A DNA stretch of 64,000 nt from Buttiauxella sp049686335 (GCF_049686335.1 NZ_JBAVHX010000008.1:124001-188000); one strand, 5' to 3'. Positions 17,788 to 27,459 are shown, counted from the stretch's first letter. Notes: generated by a model not told the origin, from the sequence alone. A program made the numbers and translations.

Positions 17788-19887
17788 ATGAGTAACTTTT
17801 TTAAATTCAAGCGTCATGGAGACGCTGAATATTCAAATGACAAGGAAAGTGGTCTGACTGCATGGCTGCATACCTTACACGTGGGTGTCGCCATGAAACT
17901 GGGCCTGATGCTGGTCGCCTGTATCGGCGTACTGCTGATTGGCGCATCCTTTCTGCTTTCGTCCTATTTAGCGACGCAACTGGAAAGCAATGCCCTGGAA
18001 GTGCTGCGTTCTAACACGCGCATATTCCATAACAATATTCTCACTGAATATAAACGAGTGACGCGAGACGCTGAGCGTTACAGCAACGTTTATATTAATA
18101 ACTATCAGAATATGTCTCCGGCACCGCTGCACTCTTTAGATGCTGAGTCATTAAAAGCGTTATTAAATGATAAAAGCATTAACGCTCACTTCACCGAATT
18201 AACCAGTGTCTTTGCTTCTACCTTTGTACGCGAAGGCGATCAGTTTGTACGCGTCTCCACTTCCTTGCAGGGTAAAGAAGGAAGAATTGCTATCGCCACG
18301 GTACTGAGCCATGACAACCCCGCGCTGGAAGCATTAGTCCACAACAAACCGTTTTCCGGCGTGGTGGCGCTATACGGTAAACAATTCATCAGCCACTACG
18401 AACCGATTGCCGATAAATACGGCCAGGTTGTCGGGGCGGTGGCGATCGGTTTTGACGTTAAACTGGCACTGCAACCGGTGATTAAAGAGCTGTTAAACGT
18501 GCATATCGGAGACGGCGGTTACGCCTTCGTGCTGGATGGCGGATTTAACCCGGGCTTAATGGTGGCTCACCCAACACTTGCCAACCAGAAAGTGGAGAAT
18601 GTCACCGACGCCCACGGCTACAAACGCTATGCCGATATGCTGGCGCGCAAAAACGGCACCATTTACTACGAAACCGTCAGCGGCTATGGCGCAGCACCGC
18701 GTAAGCGTGTCTCGGTGTTTGAGTACATTGATGGGATTAACTGGATAATCTCCACCACCAGTTACGTTGATGATGTGGCCAAAAGCAGCAACCTGGTGCG
18801 CAACAGTCTGCTGCTGTTTAGTGTGCTGCTGATGCCGGTGATTTTGCTGCTGATTGCCGGAACCAGCCGCATCCTGATTTCCCGTCGTTTAAACAATGTG
18901 CTGAAGATTTCAAAATCCATTTCGCAGGGCGATCTCAGCTCGGAAGTGCGTGTCGATCACCATGATGAAATCGGTGATCTGCTGAGTGCCAATGAACAGA
19001 TGCGAGCTTCATTGCACGCATTAGTCAGCGAAGTGGTTTCCCATGCTCATCATGTCCATGAAGCGGCACTCAACATTACCGAAGCGGTTGATGGCCAGGC
19101 CTCTACCAGCGTCGAAACCTCGTCGTCGGTGGCAGAAATCACCTCAACCATGGAAGAGTTGTCAGCCTCTTCAACGCAGATTGCCGAGCATTCTCGCGCG
19201 GTGGTTGATATTGCCAATGTCACCCTCGAGGACTGCAATAAAGGTTCTGACTCGATGGGCGAATTGCTGACACGCATGGCCGATATCGACAGCGACAATC
19301 AGCAAAGCATGCGTGAAATCATGATGTTGGGCAACAAGTCCAAAGAGATTAGCCGCGTGATGGTCATCATCAACAACGTGGCAGACCAAACCAAACTCAT
19401 CGCCTTTAACGCCGCTCTGGAAGCGTCAAGCGCGGGTGAGTCGGGTAAACGTTTCTCGGTTGTGGCCGCAGAAATCCGCCGCCTGGCCGATTCCGTTACC
19501 GAGTCGACCTATGAAATTGAGAACAAAATCAGCGAGATCCAAAACTCAATTAACCGTCTGGTTCTCAATGCCGAAAAAGGCAGCAACAGCATTAAAGCGG
19601 GCACCAAAGCCTGTAAAGTCAGCGCCGATCGTTTACATGAAATAGTCGCGACGGCAGAACAAACCTCGACGGCGGCGATGCAGATTTCACTGTCCACGCA
19701 GCAGCAGAAAACTGCAAGTAATCAGGTTGTTATGGCGCTGCGCGAAATCGTAGTCGCCAGCAATTACACCTCTCAATCCATCAAAGACATTCTCTCAATT
19801 AGCCAGGATATGACTCAGCTGTCCAAAGAGTTGAACCAGGCTACCGGGTCGTTCAAATTGACGGATAGCCTTGATGAACACGCCTAA
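17788..19887 (+). CDS. Methyl-accepting chemoreceptor with Cache sensor (WspA-like)
   Basis: This 699-residue receptor has a membrane segment (~35-57), a large periplasmic Cache-type domain (~58-345), a second membrane segment (~346-370), HAMP (~372-425) and an MCP signalling domain. The hairpin tip reads LIAFNAALEASSAGE and is followed by FSVVAAEIRRLADSVTESTYEI. The FNAALEAS form is more typical of receptors in Wsp-like alternative-function systems than of flagellar receptors. The C-terminus (SLDEHA) lacks the NWETF tether for CheR and CheB. It opens a rightward operon with cheB starting inside its last codons. It is expected to be the input of the chemosensory system that drives the cyclase encoded at 24910. 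Confidence 0.93.
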   Translation: MSNFFKFKRHGDAEYSNDKESGLTAWLHTLHVGVAMKLGLMLVACIGVLLIGASFLLSSYLATQLESNALEVLRSNTRIFHNNILTEYKRVTRDAERYSNVYINNYQNMSPAPLHSLDAESLKALLNDKSINAHFTELTSVFASTFVREGDQFVRVSTSLQGKEGRIAIATVLSHDNPALEALVHNKPFSGVVALYGKQFISHYEPIADKYGQVVGAVAIGFDVKLALQPVIKELLNVHIGDGGYAFVLDGGFNPGLMVAHPTLANQKVENVTDAHGYKRYADMLARKNGTIYYETVSGYGAAPRKRVSVFEYIDGINWIISTTSYVDDVAKSSNLVRNSLLLFSVLLMPVILLLIAGTSRILISRRLNNVLKISKSISQGDLSSEVRVDHHDEIGDLLSANEQMRASLHALVSEVVSHAHHVHEAALNITEAVDGQASTSVETSSSVAEITSTMEELSASSTQIAEHSRAVVDIANVTLEDCNKGSDSMGELLTRMADIDSDNQQSMREIMMLGNKSKEISRVMVIINNVADQTKLIAFNAALEASSAGESGKRFSVVAAEIRRLADSVTESTYEIENKISEIQNSINRLVLNAEKGSNSIKAGTKACKVSADRLHEIVATAEQTSTAAMQISLSTQQQKTASNQVVMALREIVVASNYTSQSIKDILSISQDMTQLSKELNQATGSFKLTDSLDEHA

Positions 19888-20941
19888 AATCCGTGTGCTG
19901 ATCGTTGATCATGGCAGCGAGTCGCGAGACTCGCTGATCCGACAGCTTGAGATTAATAAAAACATTGCCGTGGTGGGGCAGGCGGTTCATCGCGAACAGG
20001 CGGCAAGTCTGGTGCAACAGATGGCGCCCAATCTGCTGGTGCTAACGTTAGGTGCGCCCGACCGCGAAAACGTGGAAACCGTCGAAACCATTATGGCGAC
20101 CTGCGCAATCCCCATCATGGTGATGCGTTACTACGCCGATGCCCGGTGGGATGCGGAATACATCACGCGTGGCGCACTGGCGGTGGTCGATAACCAGGGT
20201 GAATCGCTGCAAGCGACCAAAGCCCTGCATCGCCAGGTCGAAATGCTGGTGGGGGTGAAGGTGATTCGCCATATCCAGGGGCTGCGCCACCATACCGAGT
20301 CCCCCGCCAAATGTGTTCCTCCCGCGGTCATGAACGAAGCTCCACATCATCAATGGCCGTTTGTACTGGCGATTGCCTGCTCAACGGGCGGGCCGCAGGC
20401 ACTAAGTAAATTATTGCAGGCGCTACCTGCAATTTTCCCCTGTCCGATTCTTATCGCCCAGCACATTGCCGACGGTTTTGCGAAGAGCATGGTGCAGTGG
20501 CTGGACAGCATCACCGAACTGGAAGTGCATCTCGCCCAGGAGAACGATTTGTTGACCGCCGGGCGCGTCTATATCTTGCCGCCGGAGCATCATCTGGTGG
20601 TGAAAAAGCACCATCGGTTAGCGGCAATCCCGCGCCAGATTAGCGATGTCTATCACCCGAGCTGTAACTTGCTGCTGGAGTCGGTGGCTGAGGTGTACGG
20701 CGACAAATCGGTGGGGCTGATTATGACCGGCATGGGCAGCGACGGATGCCGTGGCATCGACGCCATCTTTCAGAACGGCGGCACAACGCTTGCGCAGGAT
20801 GAAGCCACCTCTGTGGTATTCGGCATGAACAAATTCGCTATCGATAAAAACGTCATCCACAAAATTCTTCCGCTGGAAAAGCTGGCCGGAGCCTTAATGG
20901 CGATGGCTCATCAAGGGAAATTCGAGGGCAAATTGCCATGA
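19874..20941 (+). CDS. CheB-type receptor methylesterase with a degenerate receiver (WspF-like)
   Basis: The start is taken as ATG 19874 (TTG 19871 is also possible), overlapping the receptor gene; the product has 355 residues. The C-terminal methylesterase domain keeps its triad: Ser in AIACSTGGP (~170), His in IAQHIADGF (~197) and Asp in MTGMGSDGC (~290). The N-terminal receiver domain is degenerate. The acidic pair near the N-terminus reads VDHG instead of DD, the phospho-acceptor position is Thr in LLVLTLGAPD, and the switch Lys is not evident. It probably cannot be phosphorylated normally, so its activity is either constitutive or controlled otherwise. In Wsp-type systems CheB (WspF) demethylates the receptor and damps the output. 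It overlaps cheR by ATGA. Confidence 0.92.
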   Translation: MNTPKIRVLIVDHGSESRDSLIRQLEINKNIAVVGQAVHREQAASLVQQMAPNLLVLTLGAPDRENVETVETIMATCAIPIMVMRYYADARWDAEYITRGALAVVDNQGESLQATKALHRQVEMLVGVKVIRHIQGLRHHTESPAKCVPPAVMNEAPHHQWPFVLAIACSTGGPQALSKLLQALPAIFPCPILIAQHIADGFAKSMVQWLDSITELEVHLAQENDLLTAGRVYILPPEHHLVVKKHHRLAAIPRQISDVYHPSCNLLLESVAEVYGDKSVGLIMTGMGSDGCRGIDAIFQNGGTTLAQDEATSVVFGMNKFAIDKNVIHKILPLEKLAGALMAMAHQGKFEGKLP

Positions 20942-22362
20942 TCCCCAATATTGCGGCCTTCAAAACACTGATCAAAGACAGAGTTGGTCTGCATTTTTTC
21001 AACGGCATGGAAGGGTTGCTCAATACGGCTTTGTTGCAGCGTATGAGCGAGCGCGGGAAAGAGAGCAGCGAGAAATATTATGAAGAGATCTGCGTCTCGA
21101 CTGTCGAGTTTGACAAGCTGCTGAGCCTGTTGACCATCAACGAAACCTACTTTTTCCGTGAACCGGAAGTGCTGGATTTCGTCTGTGAAACCCTGGTGCC
21201 GAAGCTGCTGGAGCAACGTAGCGGGCCGGTACGTATCTTAAGCGCGGGCTGTTCCTCCGGTGAAGAAGCCTATTCCCTGGCGATTAAACTCCATCAGAAA
21301 TACCACGATCAATTTGCTGCTCGCGTGGAGATCCACGGCTGCGATATCGACACCAAAATTCTCGCCAAAGCACGCGCCGCAAACTATTCCAGCTACTCGT
21401 TTCGCGGCGTTGATCCGTTATTGCAGCAAACCTATTTCACGCGTACCGGTAACCAGTTCCAGCTGCATGAAGTGATCCGCACGAAAGTGACGTTCCACCG
21501 CTCGAATATTGTCAAAGAGCAGATCCAACCGAAGTTCGACATTATTTTGCTGCGCAACGTCTCGATCTACTTTGATGACGAAACCCGCCGTCTGCTGCAT
21601 TTCAATTTGCTTAATATCCTCGAGCCAGACGGTGCGCTGTTCTTCGGCAATGCGGAAACGCTGGCCAATAACTTTGGCATCCTGAAACTCAAGCAGGAGC
21701 ACGGCCTGTTTTACTTCTGCCAGCCGAAATCATCACGCGCTCCGGCTGCTTCCGCCAGTGTGCCATCTGCCAAAGTCACTCGCGCCATTCCCGCTGCGGC
21801 ACCTTGTGTCGTGGCGCCGACGCTCTCCACGCAACAGTGCGATAGCCTGATTAAAAAGGCCCTCGACTGCGTGGCGGAAAAACGCTTTGCCCAGGCCGAA
21901 GAGTGGATAACCAAAGTGCTGGATTGCGATGTTCACCATCAGGAAGCGTTGGTTATCAAGGGGGCAATTGCGCTGGAAAAATGCGAGTTCGGGCAAACGG
22001 CGCAAAGCGCGCAACACATACTGGAACGGGATGAATGGTCTGCGGAAGCGAAAATGCTTCTTGGGCTGGCGATGATGTGGCAGCAACACACGGAACAGGC
22101 GATTGCCTGGTTTAAACAGGTAGTTTATCAACAGCCGGGCTACTGGCCTGCTCATTATTATCTGGCGGAAATGTATCGCCAGAGTGAGCTTTATCGCCCG
22201 GCTCTGCGGACCTACCGCATCGCACTGCAATTACTCAACGCGGAAATGAACAGCCCTGGCAATGCCTGCGCACTGCGGTTGCCGCTCTCATTTCCGAGTA
22301 ATTCGTTTCGTTTTCTTTGTGAACATCAGTTGGCGCAGTTCACCCGTCAGGATGGGCAGTAG
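20938..22362 (+). CDS. CheR-type receptor methyltransferase with TPR tail (WspC-like)
   Basis: This 474-residue protein has a CheR domain (~1-260) with NETYFFREPEVLDF, the SAM-binding ILSAGCSSGEEAYSLAI and LLRNVSIYFD. A linker rich in Ala and Pro follows (~262-290), then a TPR-like helical region (~295-440). CheR-TPR fusions are typical of Wsp-like systems. It should methylate glutamates on the chemoreceptor encoded two genes upstream. Its ATG overlaps the cheB stop, so translation is coupled. cheA follows after 8 nt. Confidence 0.93.
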   Translation: MIPNIAAFKTLIKDRVGLHFFNGMEGLLNTALLQRMSERGKESSEKYYEEICVSTVEFDKLLSLLTINETYFFREPEVLDFVCETLVPKLLEQRSGPVRILSAGCSSGEEAYSLAIKLHQKYHDQFAARVEIHGCDIDTKILAKARAANYSSYSFRGVDPLLQQTYFTRTGNQFQLHEVIRTKVTFHRSNIVKEQIQPKFDIILLRNVSIYFDDETRRLLHFNLLNILEPDGALFFGNAETLANNFGILKLKQEHGLFYFCQPKSSRAPAASASVPSAKVTRAIPAAAPCVVAPTLSTQQCDSLIKKALDCVAEKRFAQAEEWITKVLDCDVHHQEALVIKGAIALEKCEFGQTAQSAQHILERDEWSAEAKMLLGLAMMWQQHTEQAIAWFKQVVYQQPGYWPAHYYLAEMYRQSELYRPALRTYRIALQLLNAEMNSPGNACALRLPLSFPSNSFRFLCEHQLAQFTRQDGQ

Positions 22363-22370
22363 AGAAACGT

Positions 22371-24512
22371 ATGGCTATTGATCTTAAAAAATTTGTGCTG
22401 CGCTTTATTGATGAAGCCAGTGGCCATTTGCACACCGTGAAAGAGGGCGCGTTCTTGCTCTCGTCTGGCGAAAGTACTGACGCACAAATCGGCGAGATGT
22501 TCCGTGCAGCACACACTGTGAAAGGGGGGGCGCGGATGCTGAAACTACAAAGCATCGCCGACGTCACCCATCAGCTTGAAGAGATCTTAAGCGAGCTTCG
22601 CGATAAAAAACTCGCCCCCGACCAGAACCTGGGCACCTTGATTCTGCAAGCCTGCGATTACCTTTCTGACCAACTGACCCAGCTTTCGGCCACCGACGGC
22701 AACAATCAGTTGCCGCCTGCCGATGTGGCTTTGTGCGAACGCCTGGCGCGCGCCAGCCGTGGCGAAATGGGGCATCCAGCGCAGGAAATCACCTCACCGC
22801 CGATGGAAAAGCAGGTCACAGCGCTCAACCTAGACGCGGTGGATAACGGGCTTAAACAGGCGAGTTCGGTACGGGTCAAACTCGAAAAACTCGACGACCT
22901 GATTAACATTTTGGGTGAAGTGGTCGCCACGCATGACCGGCTTGAACAGCAGGTGCAAAGTTTGTCGAACCTCGGGCCACGCCTGGCACACATGGATGCC
23001 GGGCAGCTTCGCCAGCAGATCATGCAATTTAGCCGCAAATTAAAAGAAGATTTCCAGGTTCAGCATTTGCAGATGTTTGAGCTGTATGACGTAGCGACCA
23101 CCATCCGGATGCTGCCGGTATCGATGCTGTTTGAACCGGTGTCCACTCAGGTGCGTGAGCTTGCCACATCGCTCAATAAGCAGGTGGATTGCCGTATTTT
23201 AGGCGGCGAAATCGAGATCGACCGGCAATTAATCGATCGTCTGTCTGAACCGCTGACTCACCTGCTGCGTAACGCCATCGATCATGGCATTGGCGAAGTC
23301 ACGGAGCGGCTGGAGCTCGGCAAATCAGCGCGCGGCACCATCACGTTGACCACCCAACAAGACGGGCGCGGAATTTTGCTACGCGTGGAAGATGATGGCC
23401 GTGGTCTGGATTATCCGGGGATCCGCGCCAAAGCGGTGGCTCGGGGACTGGTGGACGAGGCGGTTGCCGATCGGCTTTCCGAGATGGAATGTAACGAGCT
23501 GATTTTCCATCCAGGCTTTTCCACCAGCAAGATTGTGACCGAATTATCCGGTCGCGGGGTCGGGCTGGATATCGTGCGCAAGACCATAGTCTCGGATTTG
23601 CAGGGTACGTTGCAGGTCCATAGCCGTGCAGGGGTGGGCACCACCTTTATTATCCGTTTGCCGATTTCGCTGGCGATGATGCGCATTTTGCAGTTCGAAC
23701 AGCAGAACCATCTGTTTGGTCTCGCGGCGCAGTATGTGGTTGAAGTGGTGAAATATTCCCGTGATGAAATCCGCGACATCGCGGGTCGTCCGGCCATTAT
23801 TCTGCATAACGAATTTATCCCGGTGATTTCCGCCGCCGAGTTGCTGCGCATCCATGACCGGCCTGGCAGCCAGACTCAACCGGCGCTGGCAAACAGCTTG
23901 TTGCTTATCATTATTCAGAACCAGTTTGGCAAGATGGCGATGCTGGTGGATAACCTGCTCGACGAGCGCAACATGATGATTAAGCCGCTGCCAAAACATA
24001 TGCAGCAGCAATCGTTAGTCTCCGGCATGGTGCTTTCCCCTGATAACCAACTGGTGAGTATTTTACAGGTTCCGGTGTTGATGGAGATGGCGCAGAAGCG
24101 CGGGCAGTCACGCGCCACGGCCACCAAACCCGAAGTCAGGCCGAACGCGTGGCATGTATTGATCGTCGACGACTCAATGAACACCCGTGAAATCGAGAAG
24201 AACGTGCTCGAAGCCCATGGCTACCAGGTGACGCTGGCAGAAGATGGTTTCTCGGGCTTGCAAAAAGCGCGTCTGACGCAGTTTGACGCGGTACTGACGG
24301 ATGTCGAAATGCCGGTGATGGATGGTTTCTCGCTCACCAAAGCGCTGCGAGCCGAAGAAAATTACCAACATATTCCCATTATTATCGTGACCTCACGAGC
24401 CAAAGAAGAAGACCGGCGTCGCGGGATCCAGGTCGGTGCGGATGCTTATATCGCCAAGGGTGATTTTGAGCAGGATAGCCTCATAGAAACATTAAAAATG
24501 CTTTTGTGCTAA
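22371..24512 (+). CDS. CheA-type hybrid histidine kinase with C-terminal receiver (WspE-like)
   Basis: This 713-residue kinase has an Hpt (P1) domain with the phospho-accepting His48 in AAHTVKGGARML, no evident P2 domain, and the dimerisation and kinase core with LTHLLRNAIDHGIG, VEDDGRGLDYPG and LSGRGVGLDIVRK. A CheW-like domain (~430-575) and a C-terminal receiver (~592-713) follow. The receiver is complete: VDDS near its start, phospho-acceptor Asp in AVLTDVEMPVMDG and TS in IIVTSRAK. The layout matches WspE-type kinases. The likely chain is autophosphorylation at His48, transfer to its own receiver or to the receivers encoded just downstream, and finally activation of the GGEEF protein at 24910. 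Confidence 0.94.
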   Translation: MAIDLKKFVLRFIDEASGHLHTVKEGAFLLSSGESTDAQIGEMFRAAHTVKGGARMLKLQSIADVTHQLEEILSELRDKKLAPDQNLGTLILQACDYLSDQLTQLSATDGNNQLPPADVALCERLARASRGEMGHPAQEITSPPMEKQVTALNLDAVDNGLKQASSVRVKLEKLDDLINILGEVVATHDRLEQQVQSLSNLGPRLAHMDAGQLRQQIMQFSRKLKEDFQVQHLQMFELYDVATTIRMLPVSMLFEPVSTQVRELATSLNKQVDCRILGGEIEIDRQLIDRLSEPLTHLLRNAIDHGIGEVTERLELGKSARGTITLTTQQDGRGILLRVEDDGRGLDYPGIRAKAVARGLVDEAVADRLSEMECNELIFHPGFSTSKIVTELSGRGVGLDIVRKTIVSDLQGTLQVHSRAGVGTTFIIRLPISLAMMRILQFEQQNHLFGLAAQYVVEVVKYSRDEIRDIAGRPAIILHNEFIPVISAAELLRIHDRPGSQTQPALANSLLLIIIQNQFGKMAMLVDNLLDERNMMIKPLPKHMQQQSLVSGMVLSPDNQLVSILQVPVLMEMAQKRGQSRATATKPEVRPNAWHVLIVDDSMNTREIEKNVLEAHGYQVTLAEDGFSGLQKARLTQFDAVLTDVEMPVMDGFSLTKALRAEENYQHIPIIIVTSRAKEEDRRRGIQVGADAYIAKGDFEQDSLIETLKMLLC

Positions 24513-24523
24513 CGGCTTAATAA

Positions 24524-24898
24524 GTGAGAAAAAAGATGCGTGTTTTATTAGTGGATGATGATTTATTCGCGGCAGAACTGGCTTCAGTATTTCTGGAAAT
24601 GAGTGGCTATGAAGTGATGATTGCCGAAAGTGCGATGACTGCTTTAGCCAATATTGATTCCGACAGCGATATCGCGTTGGTGATCAGTGATTTCCATATG
24701 CCGGACATTACCGGGCTGGATCTATTAGAGATGTTGCGTGCCAATGGATGGTCTAAACCGTTTATTTTACTCAGCGCCAGCGAGATGACAGACATTACTG
24801 TTATTCCCGATTGCTGGGTGAAGAAAGACGAAAATATGGCAGAGCGCCTGGTGGCTGTGGTGAATGAAATACTGATGCCCGCCGAAGCGGCTGAATAG
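24524..24898 (+). CDS. Single-domain response regulator (CheY-like)
   Basis: This protein of up to 124 residues consists of one receiver domain: VLLVDDDLFAAELA, phospho-acceptor Asp in ALVISDFHMPDITG, Ser in LLSASEMTD and Lys in CWVKKDENM. The start is GTG 24524 or ATG 24536; the ribosome-binding site does not decide. It has no output domain. Lying between a hybrid CheA and a cyclase with Hpt and receiver domains, it could be a phosphate sink or shuttle within a relay. Confidence 0.9.
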   Translation: MRKKMRVLLVDDDLFAAELASVFLEMSGYEVMIAESAMTALANIDSDSDIALVISDFHMPDITGLDLLEMLRANGWSKPFILLSASEMTDITVIPDCWVKKDENMAERLVAVVNEILMPAEAAE

Positions 24899-24909
24899 AT
24901 TACTCAATC

Positions 24910-26598
24910 ATGATGAAACAAGAATTGACGCAAACCACAATGACTACCGCTCAGGATAAAATTGCGCGCTTACGCCAGCGCTTCCTGGAACGCATTCCTA
25001 AAATGCTGACTCAGGCGCAAGAGTTGCTGGGCAAATTAATCGCGCAACCCGATGAAGCGGACAGCAAGCAACTGCATCTGCTGTTGCACAGCATTCACGG
25101 CACCAGCGCCTCGTTTGGCTTTACCAAAATCGCCAGCCAGGCGGCGGAAGGCGAGCATTTGTTGGTGAAACTGCCACTGGATAAGCCGTTGTTCCAGAAG
25201 CTTGATCAGGTACTTAAGCAGTTGTCTGCGTTGACGGACGAGCAGGCGGAAAGCGCACGTCGGGGCGGCGATGCGCTGGTGAAATTCCCGATTGCCGCGT
25301 CCAGCCAGGAAGAAGTGGCGATTAACCGTACCATCAAGCCTGTTTACCTGTGTGATGATGAAAGCGAACAGGCGGAACTGCTGGCGACTCAGCTGCGCTG
25401 TTTTGGCTTTATCTGTTATGTCTTCACCAATACGGCAGATTTTACCAGGGCGGTTATCTCGCAGCCTCCGTCCGTGGTGATTATGGATGTCAGCTTCCCG
25501 GAACACGCTTACGGCGGCCCGCTGGCGATGTCTGACCTGAAAAAGAAAGTCGGTACCCCTTTCCCGGTGCTCTATCTTTCCTGTCACAGCCATTTCCACG
25601 CCCGTATTAACGCCATTAAAGCCGGGTGCGATGGTTACTACGTTAAACCTGCGGCTACCACGGATTTGGTGCAGGAACTGCATCGTTTAACCCAGCCTTC
25701 GCTGAAAAAACCGTATCAGGTTTTGTTGATTGACGATGAGCCGGAAGTGGCGCAGTACAACGCAGAAATGTTGCGCATGGCGGGCATGGAAGTCCACGTT
25801 CTGACGCGCGTGCCGCATCTGCTGAATGTGCTCAATACCCATCCGATCGACATTGTGCTGATGGATTTCCATATGCCGGAATACAGCGGCGAAGAGCTGA
25901 CAAAACTTATCCGTCAGATCCCGCAGCACATCGGTTTACCTATCGCTTATCTTTCCAGCGAAACCAATAAAACCACCCAGTTTGGCGCGATGAGCACCGG
26001 CGCGGAAGATTTCATCATCAAGCAGGCTGACCCGCAGGAGTTGATTAATGCGGTCTCAATTCGGGCGGAAAGAATGCGTACCCTGCGTGCGCGCATGTCG
26101 CAGGACAGCCTGACCGGCCTGTATAACCACTCGACCACCACCCATTATCTGGAAAGCGCGATTACCGAGTCCAATTACAGCGGCGTGCCTTTCAGCCTGG
26201 TGATGGTCGATTTGGATCACTTCAAAAGTATCAATGATACTTACGGCCATGTGGCGGGCGATCAGGTGATCCTCGGGATCTCCCAGCTGTTTTCCCATCG
26301 CCTGCGTAGCACCGATATTGTCGGTCGTTACGGCGGGGAAGAGTTTGCGATAATCATGCCTGCGACAACCCAGGAGCAGGCGGCGGCGGTGGTTGAACGG
26401 CTGCGTCAGGGGTTTGAAAAAATCCACTTCTCGGTTAACCAGACCCGCTTTAGCAACACTTTCAGCGCCGGAATTGCGTCCTGGCTGCCGGGCGATGAAA
26501 TCGAAACCATCCGTGAACGTGCTGACCAGGCGTTGTATAGCGCCAAACAGCATGGCCGCAATCGCTATTGCCTGGCGGGCGAAAAGGAGGTCGCATGA
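24910..26598 (+). CDS. Hpt-REC-REC-GGEEF diguanylate cyclase (WspR-like output)
   Basis: This 562-residue protein starts at ATG 24910, or at the next codon. Domain order is Hpt (~15-110) with His60 in LLHSIHGTSASFG; receiver 1 (~143-260) with Asp193 in VVIMDVSFPE; receiver 2 (~268-385) with Asp319 in IVLMDFHMPEYSG; and a cyclase domain (~395-560). The active motif is RYGGEEF (GGEEF at 475-479), with an RxxD inhibitory site (RSTD, 466-469) correctly placed five residues before it. It should therefore make c-di-GMP and be product-inhibited. WspR has only one receiver, so the Hpt and second receiver suggest a multi-step relay. It is the obvious effector of the operon and probably feeds the LapD/LapG switch. 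Confidence 0.94.
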   Translation: MMKQELTQTTMTTAQDKIARLRQRFLERIPKMLTQAQELLGKLIAQPDEADSKQLHLLLHSIHGTSASFGFTKIASQAAEGEHLLVKLPLDKPLFQKLDQVLKQLSALTDEQAESARRGGDALVKFPIAASSQEEVAINRTIKPVYLCDDESEQAELLATQLRCFGFICYVFTNTADFTRAVISQPPSVVIMDVSFPEHAYGGPLAMSDLKKKVGTPFPVLYLSCHSHFHARINAIKAGCDGYYVKPAATTDLVQELHRLTQPSLKKPYQVLLIDDEPEVAQYNAEMLRMAGMEVHVLTRVPHLLNVLNTHPIDIVLMDFHMPEYSGEELTKLIRQIPQHIGLPIAYLSSETNKTTQFGAMSTGAEDFIIKQADPQELINAVSIRAERMRTLRARMSQDSLTGLYNHSTTTHYLESAITESNYSGVPFSLVMVDLDHFKSINDTYGHVAGDQVILGISQLFSHRLRSTDIVGRYGGEEFAIIMPATTQEQAAAVVERLRQGFEKIHFSVNQTRFSNTFSAGIASWLPGDEIETIRERADQALYSAKQHGRNRYCLAGEKEVA

Positions 26599-27119
26599 AT
26601 CAACAATTAGAGCAAATACTCAGCCACTATCAGGACGAAAACCGCGAAATCGCCAATGTTGACGAGCCGCAATGCAGCCTGGTGTTATTCAAAGTGGCAG
26701 ACAAAAGCTTTGCTTTTTATGGCTCGCACATCAAAGAGATTCTTGCGGATCGTCCGGTTTCCTGGGTGCCCGGCTGCCCGCCGTCGCTTGAAGGGGTGAT
26801 CAATCATCGTGGGCGCGTGGAGTCCGTCATTAGCATTAACTCTCTTATTGAAGCCCCTGCCTCGGAAGGCGTGGGTAAGCGCTCGATCCTGATGGGGCGT
26901 GGACAGAAAATGCAAAGCGGGATTCTGGTCGATAGATTAGTCGACGTACTGGATGTCGCCGAAAGCCAGATTCACCCTGCGACGGAACATTTATCGGCCG
27001 CGATGCAGAAAGTGGTGGTGGGGATTGTTCCGGTTGGGCATGAGTATTACGCCCTGCTGGATTTGAATTTAATTTTTGAGCGTTATCTGGAAACCTGCGG
27101 TTATGACTCACTCGCCTAA
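26595..27119 (+). CDS. CheW-type coupling protein
   Basis: The start is ATG 26595 because a strong AAGGAGG lies 5 nt upstream, giving 174 residues; the frame could extend to 26568 but would lack a site. The sequence is a CheW domain: SLVLFKVADKSFAFYGSHIK, WVPGCPPSLEGVINHRGRVE, and GILVDRLVDVLDV. It should link the chemoreceptor to the CheA kinase. It overlaps the end of the cyclase gene by a few codons and the next small gene by 17 nt. Confidence 0.93.
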   Translation: MNQQLEQILSHYQDENREIANVDEPQCSLVLFKVADKSFAFYGSHIKEILADRPVSWVPGCPPSLEGVINHRGRVESVISINSLIEAPASEGVGKRSILMGRGQKMQSGILVDRLVDVLDVAESQIHPATEHLSAAMQKVVVGIVPVGHEYYALLDLNLIFERYLETCGYDSLA

Positions 27120-27459
27120 CCTTGCGAGCGTGCGCATCACACTGGGGGCGCTGCGCTTTTATATTCCCGCAGCCCAGGTGCAGCGTTGTGCGCTGGTGGA
27201 GTATGAAACCCCTGACATCCCGCGATTTAGCCAATGGCTTGGCCTGCCTGATGAACCTGAGCAGGGACTGCATCTTCATTTATGGGTGCCTGCCAGCAAG
27301 GTGAGCGAGGGATGGTACTTCTGGGGGGAGCTTGAGAATGTGACGCTGCAGGCGAGTGAAATTTTCCCCCTGCCAGAACTGATGCAGCAATGCAGCAGGC
27401 TCCCGGCGTTACGTGCACTGGTCAAAGATAATAGTTTTAGCCCACTGTTAAGCTGGTAG
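27103..27459 (+). CDS. Short CheW-like protein of the chemosensory operon
   Basis: The ATG at 27103 overlaps the cheW end, giving 118 residues. The N-terminus, VRITLGALRFYIPAAQVQRC, follows a CheW-like strand pattern, but the protein is shorter than CheW (usually ~150-170), and the usual PxxxxGxxNxRG core is not recognisable. It ends in PALRALVKDNSFSPLLSW. It may be a second, degenerate coupling protein, as Wsp systems have two (WspB, WspD). The family assignment is weak; the operon placement is strong. Confidence 0.7.
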   Translation: MTHSPNLASVRITLGALRFYIPAAQVQRCALVEYETPDIPRFSQWLGLPDEPEQGLHLHLWVPASKVSEGWYFWGELENVTLQASEIFPLPELMQQCSRLPALRALVKDNSFSPLLSW

